Below are positions 29,524 to 40,382 of a DNA stretch of 64,000 nucleotides, piece after piece. Position numbers and translations under genes: made by a program. Every line of letters starts with the position of its first letter. Positions within the stretch are counted from its first letter, which is position 1. The notes under the pieces were generated by a model that was not told where the DNA came from, made no database searches, and worked only from the letters and a program-made list of their open reading frames with translations. Source of the stretch: Methylocystis sp. B8 (GTDB taxonomy: Bacteria; Pseudomonadota; Alphaproteobacteria; Rhizobiales; Beijerinckiaceae); NCBI RefSeq assembly GCF_005771425.1, contig NZ_VBTZ01000001.1, forward strand, positions 496,001 through 560,000. The letters are read 5' to 3'.

Positions 29524-30674
29524 TCTCGCGCGCTGAACGAACCCCTTTTTCGGACTGGGCGTGGACGGTGGATCGCTGGCTGCTGGCGAGTCTTGCACTG
29601 CTGATCGTCGCCGGCCTCGTCTTTGCCATGGCTGGCAGCCCGCCAGTGGCCGAACGGCTGCATTTGCCGACATTCCATTTCGTCAACCGACAGGTGATGT
29701 ATCTTCTTCCGGCGCTCGTCGTGATGATCGCGACGTCCTTTCTCTCGCCGCGTCACGTGCGCCGCCTTGCGCTGGTAATCTTCGTCATTTCGCTTGCGCT
29801 CGTCATCGCAACGATCTTCTACGGTCAGGAAGTGAAGGGCGCGAAGCGGTGGATCTTCGGCATCCAGCCATCGGAGTTTCTCAAGCCCGCCTTCGTCGTG
29901 CTTGTCGCGTGGGCTTTTTCCGAAGGAGCGCGGCGCAAGGACGTTCCCGGGAATCTGATCGCTCTTCTGTTAATGCCCATCACGATCGTGCCGTTGATAT
30001 TGCAGCCTGACTTCGGCCAGACGATGCTGATTTCGATCGTTTGGGCGGCGCTGTTCTTCATGGCCGGCCTGCACTGGATATGGGTTGTCGGCCTTGGCGG
30101 ATTGGGCGGCGTCTCAGCGCTGCTCGCCTATAAATTTGTGCCGCATGTTCATGCGCGCATCGAGAGCTTCCTGGAGCCGCCGCCGCCGGTCGCAGGCGTG
30201 CCGGCCAACTTTCAGTCGGAGACGGCGCTCGAGAGCTTCATCGCCGGATCGTGGTTCGGCAAGGGTCCCGGCGAAGGGGTGATCAAGCGCATCCTTCCAG
30301 ACTCGCACACCGATTTCATCTTCGCCGTTATTGGCGAGGAATTCGGCGTTCTCGTTTGCATCGCGCTCGCTGCGGTCTTCGCCTTCGTCGTTGTGCGGGG
30401 GCTCTTCTCGGCGGCGCAAAACAGCGACCCATTCTGCCGTTTCGCCACCGCGGGACTCGTGATGCTCTTCGGCTTGCAGAGCTGCATCAATATGGCGGTG
30501 AATGTGCACCTCATGCCCGCCAAGGGCATGACGCTGCCTTTCGTCTCCTATGGCGGCTCTTCGCTTATTTCGTTGTCGCTCGGCATGGGATTTTTGCTCG
30601 CTGTCACGCGCAAGCGGCCACGCGCTCGCGTTTTGAGCGAGCTTGCCGCGACGGGCGCTCCCGCCGCCGCGTGA
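29520..30674 (+). CDS. ftsW: Septal peptidoglycan glycosyltransferase FtsW
   Basis: SEDS-family polytopic protein that polymerises lipid II at the division site with FtsI. 384 residues and about ten membrane helices. SEDS marks are [41 protein letters not shown] and the late [13 protein letters not shown] segment. ATGA overlap with murD. RodA is a relative, but the position in the dcw cluster identifies FtsW. Confidence 0.96.
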   Translation: MISRAERTPFSDWAWTVDRWLLASLALLIVAGLVFAMAGSPPVAERLHLPTFHFVNRQVMYLLPALVVMIATSFLSPRHVRRLALVIFVISLALVIATIFYGQEVKGAKRWIFGIQPSEFLKPAFVVLVAWAFSEGARRKDVPGNLIALLLMPITIVPLILQPDFGQTMLISIVWAALFFMAGLHWIWVVGLGGLGGVSALLAYKFVPHVHARIESFLEPPPPVAGVPANFQSETALESFIAGSWFGKGPGEGVIKRILPDSHTDFIFAVIGEEFGVLVCIALAAVFAFVVVRGLFSAAQNSDPFCRFATAGLVMLFGLQSCINMAVNVHLMPAKGMTLPFVSYGGSSLISLSLGMGFLLAVTRKRPRARVLSELAATGAPAAA

Positions 30675-30687
30675 TAAAAGCCTTGTC

Positions 30688-31803
30688 ATGAAGGATTCTC
30701 CGATTCTCCTCGCCGCTGGCGGCACTGGCGGCCATCTTTTTCCGGCTGAGGCGCTCGCGCATGCGCTTGCTGCGCGAGGAGTGGCGGCGGAGCTCGTCAC
30801 CGAAGAGCGCGCATTGCGCTACGGCGGCAATTTTCCCGCGAGGGCCATGCATGTGATCCCCGCCGGAACGCCGCGTGGCGGCTCGCTCTTCGCCAAGGCG
30901 CAGGCGGTGGCGCGTCTCGCCATCGGCACAGCGCAGGCGGTCGCGCTCCTGCGACAGGTGAAGCCCGCCGCGGTGATCGGTTTCGGCGGCTATCCGACCG
31001 TGCCGCCCTTGCTTGCGGCGTCCTATCTGGGCGTGCCGAGCGCCTTGCATGAAGCGAATGGCGTGATGGGCAAGGCCAATCGCTTCCTCGCAGGCCGCGT
31101 GGACAGGATTGCCGCCGGCCTGCCGACTCTCGTCGTACACCCGGCCGTGCAAAACAAGGTCGTTGTCACTGGCAATCCGGTGCGTCCCAATGTGCTCGAG
31201 GCCGCGAAGACGCCTTATCCGACCCTTGACGATGGAATCTTCCGTCTACTTGTCGCGGGCGGCTCGCAAGGCGCGCGTGTGATGGCGGACATCGTGCCAG
31301 TGGCGGTCGCAGCGCTTCCTGAGGCTCTGAGAGCAAGAATAACCGTCGTTCAACAAGCGCGCCCCGAAGATATCGAGCGCGTCGAAGCGATCTATGCCGG
31401 TGTCAAGGTCAGAGCCGAGATTGCGCCCTTCTTCGCCGATTTCCCGGCGCGGGTCGCCGCGGCGCATTACGTCATTGCCCGCGCCGGCGCGTCGACGGTC
31501 TCAGAACTCGCAGTCATTGGGCGACCAGCAATGTTGGTGCCGCTGCCGCACGCGCTCGATCAGGATCAGGCGGCGAACGCCGCTTTTTTGGAGCAGGCCG
31601 GCGGCGCGGAAACCGTGCGCCAAAGCGATTTCACGCCGGAATTTTTGACGCGGCGGCTGAGCGAACTCATCAGTGCGCCAGCGCAACTTTCCGCGCGCGC
31701 CGAAGCCGCTAAGCAGGTAGGCGTCGCCGACGCCGCCGATCGCCTCGCCGATCTGATCATCGATGTTGCGCGAGAAAACGTCGCGAGACGGAGACAAGGA
31801 TGA
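30688..31803 (+). CDS. murG: Lipid II synthase (UDP-GlcNAc: lipid I GlcNAc transferase)
   Basis: Membrane-associated GT28 enzyme that turns lipid I into lipid II using UDP-GlcNAc, the product of glmU/glmS at the start of the window. 371 residues from ATG 30688, giving [20 protein letters not shown] with the GGTGGH loop; also [34 protein letters not shown] and the [11 protein letters not shown] acceptor-site region. Starts 13 bp after ftsW; its TGA overlaps the murC ATG. Confidence 0.97.
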   Translation: MKDSPILLAAGGTGGHLFPAEALAHALAARGVAAELVTEERALRYGGNFPARAMHVIPAGTPRGGSLFAKAQAVARLAIGTAQAVALLRQVKPAAVIGFGGYPTVPPLLAASYLGVPSALHEANGVMGKANRFLAGRVDRIAAGLPTLVVHPAVQNKVVVTGNPVRPNVLEAAKTPYPTLDDGIFRLLVAGGSQGARVMADIVPVAVAALPEALRARITVVQQARPEDIERVEAIYAGVKVRAEIAPFFADFPARVAAAHYVIARAGASTVSELAVIGRPAMLVPLPHALDQDQAANAAFLEQAGGAETVRQSDFTPEFLTRRLSELISAPAQLSARAEAAKQVGVADAADRLADLIIDVARENVARRRQG

Positions 31804-33209
31804 AACTGCCGCGAGAGCTTGGGCCAATTCACTTCGTCGGCATCGGCGGCATCGGCATGTCGGGCATCGCCGAAGTGCTGCTTAATCTCGGCTACAAGGT
31901 GCAAGGGTCCGACGCAGCGGAAAACGCTAATGTAAAGCGCCTCGTTGAAAAGGGCGCGACAATCAGCATCGGGCACGACGCAAAAAATCTCGGTGAAGCC
32001 GCTGTCGTCGTCGTCTCCACCGCGATCAAGCGCGACAATCCCGAACTTGTGGCGGCGCGCGAAAAACGTCTTCCAGTCGTGCGTCGCGCCGAAATGCTCG
32101 CCGAGCTCATGCGCCTCAAGCAATGCGTCGCGATCGCTGGCACGCATGGCAAGACCACGACGACCTCGCTTGTCGCGACGCTGCTCGACGCCGGCGGTCT
32201 CGATCCGACGGTGATCAATGGTGGTATCATCAACGCCTATGGCACGAATGCGCGTCTTGGCGCCGGCGAATGGATGGTTGTCGAAGCCGACGAGAGCGAC
32301 GGCACATTCCTCAAATTGCCAGCGGATGTCGCCATCGTCACCAATATTGATCCCGAGCATCTCGATCATTTCCAAACATTCGACGCCATCAAGGAAGCCT
32401 TCCGTAACTTTGTGGAGAATATTCCCTTTTACGGCTTCGCGGTGATGTGCCTCGATCATCCGACGGTGCAGGAGCTCGTCGGCCGCATCGAGGATCGCCG
32501 CGTCATTACCTATGGCGAAAATCCGCAGGCCGATGTGCGGCTGCTCGACGTCAATCTCGAGGGCGGCGTCTGTAAGTTCAACGTGCTCTTGCGCGACCGC
32601 AAGACCGCACAGGCGATCTATCTTGAAAATCTCCTGCTACCGATGCCGGGCCATCACAACGCGCTCAATGCGACCGCCGCCATTGCTGTCGCCAATCAGC
32701 TTGGGCTATCGCCGGAACAGATCCGCAAGGCGCTCGCGGGCTTTGGCGGCGTGAAGCGCCGCTTCACCAAGACCGGCGAATGGAATGGCGTGCAGATTTT
32801 CGATGACTACGGTCATCATCCGGTCGAAATCGCCGCCGTGCTGCGCGCCGCGCGGGCTTCAACCAAGGGCAAGGTCGTCGCGCTGATGCAGCCGCATCGC
32901 TTCACGCGGCTGCAGTCGTTGTTTGACCAGTTCTCCACCTGTTTCAACGACGCCGACGTTGTCATCGTCGCCGACGTTTATCCTGCAGGCGAGGCGCCGA
33001 TCGATGGCGTCGATCGCGACTCGCTCGTTTCGGCGATCAAGGCGCATGGCCATCGCCGCGCTTTGGGGCTTCCATCGCCGGAAGTTCTTCCAGCGATGGT
33101 CCGCGAGATCGTCGCGCCGGGCGACTATGTCGTATGTCTCGGCGCTGGCAACATCACGCAATGGGCCTATGCGCTGCCGGAGCAGCTTGCGGCGGGGAAG
33201 AAGCCGTGA
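31800..33209 (+). CDS. murC: UDP-MurNAc L-alanine ligase
   Basis: First amino-acid ligase of the peptidoglycan pathway, adding L-Ala to UDP-MurNAc, the product of the adjacent murB. 469 residues: [17 protein letters not shown] at the N-terminus, ATP loop [14 protein letters not shown] (about 111), [22 protein letters not shown] and [16 protein letters not shown] complete and typical enzyme. Start ATGA overlap with murG; GTGA overlap with murB. Confidence 0.97.
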   Translation: MKLPRELGPIHFVGIGGIGMSGIAEVLLNLGYKVQGSDAAENANVKRLVEKGATISIGHDAKNLGEAAVVVVSTAIKRDNPELVAAREKRLPVVRRAEMLAELMRLKQCVAIAGTHGKTTTTSLVATLLDAGGLDPTVINGGIINAYGTNARLGAGEWMVVEADESDGTFLKLPADVAIVTNIDPEHLDHFQTFDAIKEAFRNFVENIPFYGFAVMCLDHPTVQELVGRIEDRRVITYGENPQADVRLLDVNLEGGVCKFNVLLRDRKTAQAIYLENLLLPMPGHHNALNATAAIAVANQLGLSPEQIRKALAGFGGVKRRFTKTGEWNGVQIFDDYGHHPVEIAAVLRAARASTKGKVVALMQPHRFTRLQSLFDQFSTCFNDADVVIVADVYPAGEAPIDGVDRDSLVSAIKAHGHRRALGLPSPEVLPAMVREIVAPGDYVVCLGAGNITQWAYALPEQLAAGKKP

Positions 33210-34126
33210 CCTTTCCCGACATTTCCGCCGATGTCGCCGCCGCCATGCCTCAACTGCGTGGACGGCTCACGGCGAATGAACCGCTCGCGCCCTATACGTG
33301 GTTTCGAGTGGGGGGGCCGGCGCAGATCCTGTTCATGCCGGCCGATGAAGTCGATCTCGCTTACTTCCTTGCCCATCTCTCGAAAGACATTCCCGTTACC
33401 GTGATTGGACTCGGCTCCAATCTCATTGTGCGCGACGCCGGCGTCGAAGGCGTTGTCATTCGGCTTTCGGCCAAGGGCTTCGGCGATATCATCGTCGAAG
33501 ACGGCTGCAGGCTGCGAGTCGGCGCCGCCGTTCCCGATGTGAAGGCGGCGCGCGCCGCCGCCGAAGCGGGCATCGACGGTCTGGCCTTCTATCGTGGCAT
33601 TCCCGGCGCGATCGGCGGCGCGCTGCGGATGAACGCCGGCGCGCATGGCGGCGAGACGAAGGATGCGCTCATCGAAGCGCGCGGCGTCGACCGCGCCGGC
33701 GACATACGCGTTTTCGCCAACGCCGATCTCGGCTATTCCTACCGCCATTGCTCGGCGCCGGAGGATGTGATCTTCACTCAAGCGCTTTATCAGGGAAGGC
33801 CAGGCGATCCGGCGATGATCATCGCCGAGATGGAGCGCATCACGGCGGCGCGGGAAGCCTCGCAGCCGATCAAGGAAAAGACCGGCGGGTCAACCTTCAA
33901 GAATCCTGAGGGCGCAAAGGCGTGGCAGTTGATCGACGCGGCCGGTTGTCGCGGACTTGTCGTCGGCGACGCGCAGGTAAGCGAAATGCACTGCAATTTT
34001 CTGATCAACCGCGGACGCGCCACCGCCGCCGATATTGAGACGCTTGGCGAAGAGGTGCGCCGGCGCGTGCGTGAGACGAGCGGCGTCGATCTGTATTGGG
34101 AGATCAAGCGAATAGGCGTCGCGTGA
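33206..34126 (+). CDS. murB: UDP-N-acetylenolpyruvoylglucosamine reductase
   Basis: FAD enzyme reducing UDP-GlcNAc-enolpyruvate to UDP-MurNAc. 306 residues from a GTG at 33206 that overlaps the murC stop as GTGA; the frame extends further upstream only as a shadow of murC. Visible: [28 protein letters not shown] (FAD binding), [21 protein letters not shown] and the catalytic-serine loop [16 protein letters not shown]. MurA, the preceding enzyme, is not in this window. Confidence 0.95.
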   Translation: MTFPDISADVAAAMPQLRGRLTANEPLAPYTWFRVGGPAQILFMPADEVDLAYFLAHLSKDIPVTVIGLGSNLIVRDAGVEGVVIRLSAKGFGDIIVEDGCRLRVGAAVPDVKAARAAAEAGIDGLAFYRGIPGAIGGALRMNAGAHGGETKDALIEARGVDRAGDIRVFANADLGYSYRHCSAPEDVIFTQALYQGRPGDPAMIIAEMERITAAREASQPIKEKTGGSTFKNPEGAKAWQLIDAAGCRGLVVGDAQVSEMHCNFLINRGRATAADIETLGEEVRRRVRETSGVDLYWEIKRIGVA

Positions 34127-34205
34127 AGTGATCGCCACTGGGTCGCGAGGCCGTCTTGCGGATTTTTGCGCCAATCTACGGCGCGCTCGATCGGATATTC
34201 AAGTC

Positions 34206-35129
34206 ATGACCAAACACGTCGCCGTTCTGATGGGCGGACTTTCCGCTGAACGCGAAATTTCTTTGCGGTCGGGCGAAGCCTGCGCGAAGGCTCTCGAGGA
34301 GCAGGGATTTCGCGTTACCCGCGTCGACGCCGGACATGACGTCGCGAATGTCCTTTCATCGCTCAAACCAGACGTCGCCTTTAACGCGCTCCATGGAAAG
34401 TTTGGCGAGGACGGCTGCATTCAGGGCGTGCTGGAGCTTCTGCGCATCCCGTACACGCATTCCGGCGTGCTTGCCTCATCAGTGGCGATGAAAAAGGACG
34501 TGGCGAAGACGGTGATGGCGGCCGCAGGCGTTCCCGTTCCGCGAGGGCGCGTTCTGCACAGGCTGGAGGCCGCCCAAGCGCATGCGCTGCCACTTCCCTA
34601 TGTGCTCAAGCCCGTCTCCGAAGGCTCCTCCTTCGGGGTCTTCATCATCCATGAGGGCCAAGAGCATCCTCCTCAGGAGTTATGGCGAGAGGATTGGTCG
34701 CACGGCGACATGATGCTTGCGGAGCAGTTTATCGCGGGACGCGAACTCACCTGCGCCGTCATGGGCGACAAGGCTCTGGACGTGATTGAAATTCTCGCCG
34801 CCGACGGCGGTTGGTACGACTATCACGCAAAATACGCCAAAGGGGGCTCGAAACACGTCCTTCCGGCGAATCTTAAACAGAATATTTACCAAGAGGTTCA
34901 ACATTTGGCCCTTGAGGCTCATCGAGCTCTTGGCTGTCGCGGCGTAAGCCGCGCGGACTTCCGATACGACGACCGCCCCGGAGGTACGGGCGAACTCGTC
35001 GTATTGGAAGTCAACACTCAGCCGGGAATGACGGAGACCTCGCTCGTGCCAGAAATGGCGGCTTACGCAGGTTTTTCGTTCGGCGAGCTGGTCAAATGGA
35101 TGGTGGAAGACGCATCCTGCGATCGTTGA
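34206..35129 (+). CDS. ddl: D-alanine-D-alanine ligase
   Basis: ATP-grasp enzyme making the D-Ala-D-Ala dipeptide used by MurF. 307 residues from the ATG at 34206, where MTKHVAVLMGGLSAEREISL begins as in the family; a GTG at 34128 would add 26 residues with no family likeness. HGKFGEDGCIQGVLELL, the TGSGVLA-like THSGVLASSVAMKKD, VLKPVSEGSSFGV and EVNTQPGMTETSL are diagnostic. Its end overlaps the ftsQ start by 34 bases. Confidence 0.96.
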   Translation: MTKHVAVLMGGLSAEREISLRSGEACAKALEEQGFRVTRVDAGHDVANVLSSLKPDVAFNALHGKFGEDGCIQGVLELLRIPYTHSGVLASSVAMKKDVAKTVMAAAGVPVPRGRVLHRLEAAQAHALPLPYVLKPVSEGSSFGVFIIHEGQEHPPQELWREDWSHGDMMLAEQFIAGRELTCAVMGDKALDVIEILAADGGWYDYHAKYAKGGSKHVLPANLKQNIYQEVQHLALEAHRALGCRGVSRADFRYDDRPGGTGELVVLEVNTQPGMTETSLVPEMAAYAGFSFGELVKWMVEDASCDR

Positions 35130-36106
35130 AGGAGTCGTTTGCGGCTCGGCATTCGCTCGTCCCTATCGTCCCCGGTGAATCCTCATATGCCCTAGCCGCG
35201 GTGGTCGCCGTTACGTCGGTTCCCTCTGCGAGCGCTCCCGCCGCCGTTGCGCCGCGCGCGCCATCGCGTAAACGCCGCGGCGGACGCCTCCTCTCGCGCC
35301 TGGCGCTTCTGGGCCGGCCGGGCGTCGGCTCGCTTGCGACGATCGCGCTCTTCGTCTTTGTCGGCGCGGCCGGCTTCATTGAGAATGGCGGCTACACCGA
35401 TCTCGTCGCGCGCGAGGGCGAACTCTACGACATCGCGGCGCGCGTCGCCGGCTTTCCGATTTCCGCCGTCACCATTACGGGCCAGTCGCGTTTGAGCGAG
35501 CGCGAACTCCTCGACGCCGCAGGCGTTGGTCTGCGGAACTCTTTGCCCTTCCTCGATGCGACTGCGGTGCGCGATCGACTGATGCAGGTCCCGCTCGTGA
35601 AATCAGCGCGGGTGATGAAGCTCTATCCCAGCCGCCTCGTGATCGCGATCGAAGAACGCCAGCCGAGCGCCTTGTGGCAGCGCGATGGACGTGTCGCCGT
35701 CATCTCTGAAGACGGCGTGCCGATCGATGAATTGCGCGACCAGCGCTATCTCGGACTGCCGTTCGTCGTCGGCGAAGGCGCGCAAAAACGGCTACCCGAG
35801 TTCCTCATGCTGATGACAAAGGCCGGGGATCTTTCGCATCGGATCAAAGCTGGCGTGCTCGTCGCTGGGCGCCGCTGGAACTTCGAGATGACGAACGGCG
35901 TGACGGTGAAGTTGCCGGAGATCGGTCCGGCCGAAGCGCTGGAAACGCTCGCGCGGCTGCAGCGAGAGGCCCGCATTCTCGATAAGGACGTGATGTTTGT
36001 TGATTTGCGAATTCCTGATCGCGTGAGCGTGCGGTTGACGGAAGAGGCCGCGGCGACGCGCGAGGCTCAGACGGCGCCGCGCAAATCGTCGAAGAGTGGT
36101 GGTTAG
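35096..36106 (+). CDS. ftsQ: Cell division protein FtsQ
   Basis: Bitopic divisome protein bridging early and late division proteins. 336 residues: a long basic, alanine-rich cytosolic N-terminus of about 75 residues, a membrane helix (SLATIALFVFVGAAGFI, about 78-94), a POTRA domain (FPISAVTITGQSRLSERELLDAAGV) and the FtsQ domain with VKSARVMKLYPSRLVIAIEER. A Ser/Lys-rich tail follows. The start overlaps ddl; its end is just before ftsA. Classic gene order ddl-ftsQ-ftsA-ftsZ. Confidence 0.94.
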   Translation: MDGGRRILRSLKESFAARHSLVPIVPGESSYALAAVVAVTSVPSASAPAAVAPRAPSRKRRGGRLLSRLALLGRPGVGSLATIALFVFVGAAGFIENGGYTDLVAREGELYDIAARVAGFPISAVTITGQSRLSERELLDAAGVGLRNSLPFLDATAVRDRLMQVPLVKSARVMKLYPSRLVIAIEERQPSALWQRDGRVAVISEDGVPIDELRDQRYLGLPFVVGEGAQKRLPEFLMLMTKAGDLSHRIKAGVLVAGRRWNFEMTNGVTVKLPEIGPAEALETLARLQREARILDKDVMFVDLRIPDRVSVRLTEEAAATREAQTAPRKSSKSGG

Positions 36107-36110
36107 CCGC

Positions 36111-37421
36111 ATGATTTTGCCCATCATCCCTCCACGCATGAAGCCGCTCTCGCCGCGACGTTCCGCGACTTTTGCGGCGCTCGACGTCGGCACGTCCAAG
36201 ATCGCCTGCCTCATCGCGCGGCTGACGCCGCTTGGCGCCATAGCGCCCGGCGATTGGCGCACCCACCGAATCCGCATCGTCGGCATCGGCCATCAGCGCT
36301 CCCTAGGCGTAAAGAATGGCTTTGTGGTTGACATGAACGCGGCCGACACCGCGATACGACAGACGGTGGACGCCGCCGAACGCATGGCTGGCATGCAGAT
36401 CGAACGCGTCGTCGTTACGGCTGCGGGCGGCAGATTGTCGTCGGAGCACTTCCAGGCGAAACGCGTCATTGGCGGCCGCGAAGTCGCCGAAGACGACATT
36501 CATCGCGTTCTCGAGGCTTCGGCCGCGCATCATCTCCATCGCGGCCGCATTGCCCTGCACTCGCTGCCCACCGGCTTCTCTCTCGACGGCGTGTCGGGCA
36601 TCCGCGAGCCCAAGGACATGATTGGCGAGGAGCTCGGAGTCGATCTCCATGTCGCGACCTGCGATCAGGCTGCGGCCCGCAATCTGATCATGGCTGTCGA
36701 GCGTGGCCATCTCAGCGTCGAGGGCATGGCCGCTGCGCCTTATGTCGCAGCTCTCTCGACGCTCGAACCCGATGAAGCCGAGATGGGCGTCGTCGTCGTC
36801 GATATGGGCGCCGGGTCGACCTCCGTCGCCGTTTTCGCCAGAGGCGAGATGATTTATGTTGACGCCGTCGCGCTCGGCGGCGGTCACGTCACCATGGACA
36901 TCGCGCGCGGGCTTGACGCGCGGCTCTCCGACGCGGAGCGTCTGAAGACCTTTCACGGGTCGGCGATCGCTTCGATCTCTGATGAGCGCGAAACCATCTC
37001 CTTCGATCACGTCGGCGAGAGCGATCACAAAGCGCATGCGCCGAAATCGCATCTCGTGCGCATCATCCGCCCGCGAGTCGAGGAGACGCTTGAATTCCTC
37101 CGTGACCGCTTGGCTAAGGCCGGCCATCCGAGCGGCCCCGGCCGCCGCATCGTCCTGACTGGCGGCGCAAGTCAGCTCACGGGCGTCGCTGAAGCCGCGC
37201 GCCGCATTCTCGGCGGCCAGGTGCGGGTGGGGCGTCCGATTGGCGTCGAGGGTCTGCCGGAATCGGCGAGGACTCCTGCCTTCGCGGCGGCCGCTGGACT
37301 GCTCGTCTATCCGCAGGTCGCCGCGCACGAATATTTCGAGCCGCGCCGGATCGAGCGCGCGGCGACAGGAACGGACGGATACATCACGCGCGTAGGGAGA
37401 TGGTTAAGAGAAAGCTTCTAG
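36111..37421 (+). CDS. ftsA: Cell division protein FtsA
   Basis: Actin-like protein that tethers FtsZ to the membrane. 436 residues from the ATG at 36111; GTG codons at 36096/36099 and an ATG at 36138 are alternatives, none with a strong ribosome site. FAALDVGTSKIACLIARL is the phosphate-1 motif; VVVDMGAGSTSVAVF is phosphate-2; IVLTGGASQLTGVAEAA is the adenosine motif. The C-terminal YITRVGRWLRESF is an amphipathic helix for membrane binding. 147 bp separate it from ftsZ; that gap holds no gene that I can support and may carry an ftsZ promoter or leader. Confidence 0.95.
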   Translation: MILPIIPPRMKPLSPRRSATFAALDVGTSKIACLIARLTPLGAIAPGDWRTHRIRIVGIGHQRSLGVKNGFVVDMNAADTAIRQTVDAAERMAGMQIERVVVTAAGGRLSSEHFQAKRVIGGREVAEDDIHRVLEASAAHHLHRGRIALHSLPTGFSLDGVSGIREPKDMIGEELGVDLHVATCDQAAARNLIMAVERGHLSVEGMAAAPYVAALSTLEPDEAEMGVVVVDMGAGSTSVAVFARGEMIYVDAVALGGGHVTMDIARGLDARLSDAERLKTFHGSAIASISDERETISFDHVGESDHKAHAPKSHLVRIIRPRVEETLEFLRDRLAKAGHPSGPGRRIVLTGGASQLTGVAEAARRILGGQVRVGRPIGVEGLPESARTPAFAAAAGLLVYPQVAAHEYFEPRRIERAATGTDGYITRVGRWLRESF

Positions 37422-37568
37422 AATCGCGCGGAAGTGATTCATTCAACCGGCGCGCCGACAGCAGCACGCCGAGCATGATTGCCGAGGACGACGCGTTCGG
37501 CGACCGGGCGTCCAATGGCGAAGGATAACGAGCGCCGAGTCGTGGACGAATGGTGAGAGGCCTGGCAG

Positions 37569-39209
37569 ATGACGATCAACCTTAAAGCTCCCGAATTGAG
37601 GGAATTGAAGCCCCGCATCATGGTTTGCGGCGTCGGCGGCGGCGGCTGCAATGCCGTCAACAACATGATTTCCTCCGGTCTGTCGGGCGTCGATTTCCTC
37701 GTCGCCAACACGGACGCGCAGGCGCTCGCTTCATCGCAGGCGGAACGAATTATTCAGATGGGCTTGCAAGTGACGGAAGGTTTGGGCGCGGGCGCTCAGC
37801 CTGAGGTCGGCCGCGCGGCGGCCGAAGAGGCGCGCGAAGAAATTCGCGAGCATCTCGGCGGCGCGCACATGTGCTTTGTCACCGCCGGCATGGGCGGCGG
37901 CACCGGCACGGGCGCCGCCCCGGTGATCGCGCAGATCGCGCGCGAGATGGGCATCCTCACCGTCGGCGTCGTCACCAAGCCCTTCCATTTTGAAGGCCAG
38001 CGTCGCCTGCGCATCGCAGAGTCGGGCATCTCCGAACTGCAAAAATGCGTCGATACGCTGATCGTTATCCCGAACCAGAATCTCTTCCGCATCGCCACGG
38101 AAAAAACGACCTTCGCCGACGCCTTCGCCATGGCCGATCAGGTTCTCTATTCGGGAGTGGCGTCGGTTACGGACCTGATGGTCAAAGAGGGCCTCATCAA
38201 CCTCGATTTTGCCGACGTCCGCTCGATCATGCGCGGCATGGGCAAGGCGATGATGGGCACCGGCGAAGCCACGGGAGAAAATCGCGCCAATCTCGCGGCG
38301 GAAGCGGCTATCGCGAATCCGCTGCTCGATGAAGTGTCGATGAAGGGCGCGCGCGGCCTGCTGATCTCCATCACCGGCGGCCACGACCTCACGCTTTACG
38401 AAGTCGACGAGGCGGCAAGCCGTATTCGCCAAGAGGTCGACGAGGACGCCAACATCATTCTGGGCGCAACATTCGATTCATCGCTCGAAGGCGTGGTGCG
38501 CGTCTCCGTCGTCGCAACCGGCATCGATCTCGCCGCAATCACCGCCGACGATCCGACGAGCGAATCGCGTCTTGCAGAAGCCGCCCAGCGCCTGCGCAAC
38601 CAGTTGCAGCAGGCCCGCGCCCAGCAGTCCGCGCCGGTTGTCGAACCGACGCCCGTCATGCTCCACAGGGAGGAGCCGCAGACCGCGGACAGCTATTATG
38701 CCGAGTCGGCGCAGGCGCATGGCGTCTATCTTGAGCCGGCGCCGCCGCGGCCCACTTATAGCGAGCCGCGTTTGGACGCTGTGCGCCCCGAGGCGCCGGT
38801 CGGCGCCTATGTGCCGCCTGCGCCGGAACAGCCCCGCGCGTCGCGCATGCCGCAGATCGAAGATTTCCCCCAGCCGATCCAGGATCAGCTGCGTCAGCAG
38901 ATGGGCGGCGGCGATCATCGCCGCAAATCGATCTTCGAGCGTCTCGCTTCCTTTGGCGCGAGCCGCCAGGAAGACGGTCTGCAGAGCGCGCCCGCGGCGT
39001 CGGGGCCTCGCCCGCAAATGGCCCCGGGGAGCGCTCAGCCGTCGGCGACCCATGCCGAATATGGCAAGCGTCCCGTCGCTCCGCCGCCGGCGGGCTCTGG
39101 AGGGCATGCGTCGCTCGATCCACACGGCCGTCGCCCGCTGCAGCCTCGCTCCGCTGAGGAGGATCATCTGGAGATCCCAGCCTTCCTGCGCCGACAGGCC
39201 AATCACTGA
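37569..39209 (+). CDS. ftsZ: Cell division protein FtsZ
   Basis: Tubulin-like GTPase forming the division ring. 546 residues, long for FtsZ because of an extended linker, as in other alphaproteobacteria. N-terminal [14 protein letters not shown], the tubulin signature [14 protein letters not shown] (about 112) and the T7-loop region [11 protein letters not shown]; the GTPase part ends near residue 320. A low-complexity Pro/Ala/Gln linker (about 330-520) leads to the C-terminal conserved peptide [10 protein letters not shown] that binds FtsA and other partners. Strong terminator follows. Confidence 0.98.
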   Translation: MTINLKAPELRELKPRIMVCGVGGGGCNAVNNMISSGLSGVDFLVANTDAQALASSQAERIIQMGLQVTEGLGAGAQPEVGRAAAEEAREEIREHLGGAHMCFVTAGMGGGTGTGAAPVIAQIAREMGILTVGVVTKPFHFEGQRRLRIAESGISELQKCVDTLIVIPNQNLFRIATEKTTFADAFAMADQVLYSGVASVTDLMVKEGLINLDFADVRSIMRGMGKAMMGTGEATGENRANLAAEAAIANPLLDEVSMKGARGLLISITGGHDLTLYEVDEAASRIRQEVDEDANIILGATFDSSLEGVVRVSVVATGIDLAAITADDPTSESRLAEAAQRLRNQLQQARAQQSAPVVEPTPVMLHREEPQTADSYYAESAQAHGVYLEPAPPRPTYSEPRLDAVRPEAPVGAYVPPAPEQPRASRMPQIEDFPQPIQDQLRQQMGGGDHRRKSIFERLASFGASRQEDGLQSAPAASGPRPQMAPGSAQPSATHAEYGKRPVAPPPAGSGGHASLDPHGRRPLQPRSAEEDHLEIPAFLRRQANH

Positions 39210-39226
39210 GCCTCTCAAACAATCGG

Positions 39227-39255
39227 AAAGGGCCCGCCTCGCGGGCCTTTTCTTT
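39227..39255 (+). terminator. Rho-independent terminator after ftsZ
   Basis: Stem of seven GC pairs (GGCCCGC 39231-39237 with GCGGGCC 39241-39247), extended by A-T pairs, three-base loop, then a T-rich run. It closes the dcw transcription unit before lpxC. Confidence 0.88.
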
Positions 39256-39315
39256 TGGGCGTCACCGTTTGTAACAAACTGTAGGAAACCGTGACTGGAG
39301 CCGCCACGCTCGGAT

Positions 39316-40311
39316 TTGCTATCTTCCGCGCGGGCTTTAGGGGAGGGTTGCGCCATTCGCTCGGATTCTCGCCGACTCGCGTCGCGCGCGCCCTGCGCAG
39401 CGCTTCCTGTAGGCGCGGCTGCGCCAGCAGTTCAGCAGACGATCGCCCGGAGCGTTAGAATCGCCGGCCAGGGCGTGCACGGCGGTCATTGCGTCAGCCT
39501 AACGCTCGCGCCATGCGGCGGTGACGTCGGGATTATTTTCAGCGTTGCAGGAGCGGAAATCGAAGCGCATTGGTCCTGCGTCGACGCATCGAAATTGCGC
39601 ACGCGTCTCGCGTGCGATGGCGCCAGCGTGTCGACGGTCGAGCATCTGATGGCCGCGCTGGCGGCGCTTGGCGTCGACAACGCCTTCATTGTGCTCGACG
39701 GCGATGAAGTTCCGGCGATGGACGGGTCCGCTCGCGACTTCGTTTCGGCGATCGACGAGGCCGGCGTCGTCGCGCTTCCTGCGCCGCGGCGCGCGTTGCG
39801 CGTTACGAAGCCGGTGCGCGTATCAGACGGCGCCGGCTGGGCGGAGCTTAGTCCCGCGGAAACCGGCCTCCAACTCGATGTGGAAATCGCCTTCCCGGGG
39901 CCGATTGGCCGCCAGCGCCGGGTCCTCGAGCTGACGCCCGAAATATTCCGAACCGAATTGGCAGGCGCTCGTAGTTTTGGATTCCTGCGTGACGCCGAGC
40001 GACTTTGGCGGGAAGGTCTCGCGTTGGGCGCCAATCTCGACAATACGCTCGTTTTTGATGAGCGCGCCGCGATCAATCCTCATGGGTTGCGATTCGCCGA
40101 TGAATGCGTGCGTCATAAGATGCTGGATGTCGTGGGCGATCTCGCGCTGGCTGGAGCGCCGATTATCGGCGCCTTCCGTTCCTATCGCGGCGGGCATGGC
40201 CTCAATATCGCGCTGCTCGAAGCTGCAGCGCGATCCGGCGCCCTGGCGCCCGAATTCGACGGCGCGCGCAATAAACGCGCGGCGGGGACGGGCCGAAGCC
40301 TCTCGCCATAA
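39316..40311 (+). CDS. lpxC: UDP-3-O-acyl-N-acetylglucosamine deacetylase
   Basis: Zinc amidase for the committed step of lipid A synthesis. LpxC marks are IAGQGVHGGHCVSLTLAP, the zinc-ligand segment STVEHLMAALAALGVDNA, GDEVPAMDGSARDFV, ARSFGFLRDAERLW and the second zinc/catalytic set RHKMLDVVGDLALAG. 331 residues from TTG 39316, used here as the outer limit. However, no ATG, GTG or TTG lies between there and the conserved QQTIARSV start, and a strong AGGGGAGGG is seven bases before an in-frame ATT at 39355, so translation may begin at that ATT (318 residues). Function sure, start unsure. Confidence 0.93.
   Translation: MLSSARALGEGCAIRSDSRRLASRAPCAALPVGAAAPAVQQTIARSVRIAGQGVHGGHCVSLTLAPCGGDVGIIFSVAGAEIEAHWSCVDASKLRTRLACDGASVSTVEHLMAALAALGVDNAFIVLDGDEVPAMDGSARDFVSAIDEAGVVALPAPRRALRVTKPVRVSDGAGWAELSPAETGLQLDVEIAFPGPIGRQRRVLELTPEIFRTELAGARSFGFLRDAERLWREGLALGANLDNTLVFDERAAINPHGLRFADECVRHKMLDVVGDLALAGAPIIGAFRSYRGGHGLNIALLEAAARSGALAPEFDGARNKRAAGTGRSLSP
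39339..39357 (+). promoter_or_regulatory. Shine-Dalgarno pointing to an ATT start for lpxC
   Basis: AGGGGAGGG at 39339-39347, then seven bases, then ATT at 39355-39357 in the lpxC frame. A -10-like TATCTT at 39320-39325 would put the transcript start near 39332, after the only alternative start (TTG 39316). Confidence 0.5.
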
Positions 40312-40382
40312 TCTCGCCAGATGAAGGTTCTTCTTTCAGCCGACCGCAAAAAGGCGCGGCGCGCCGCCGCGGCTTTCGAGCG

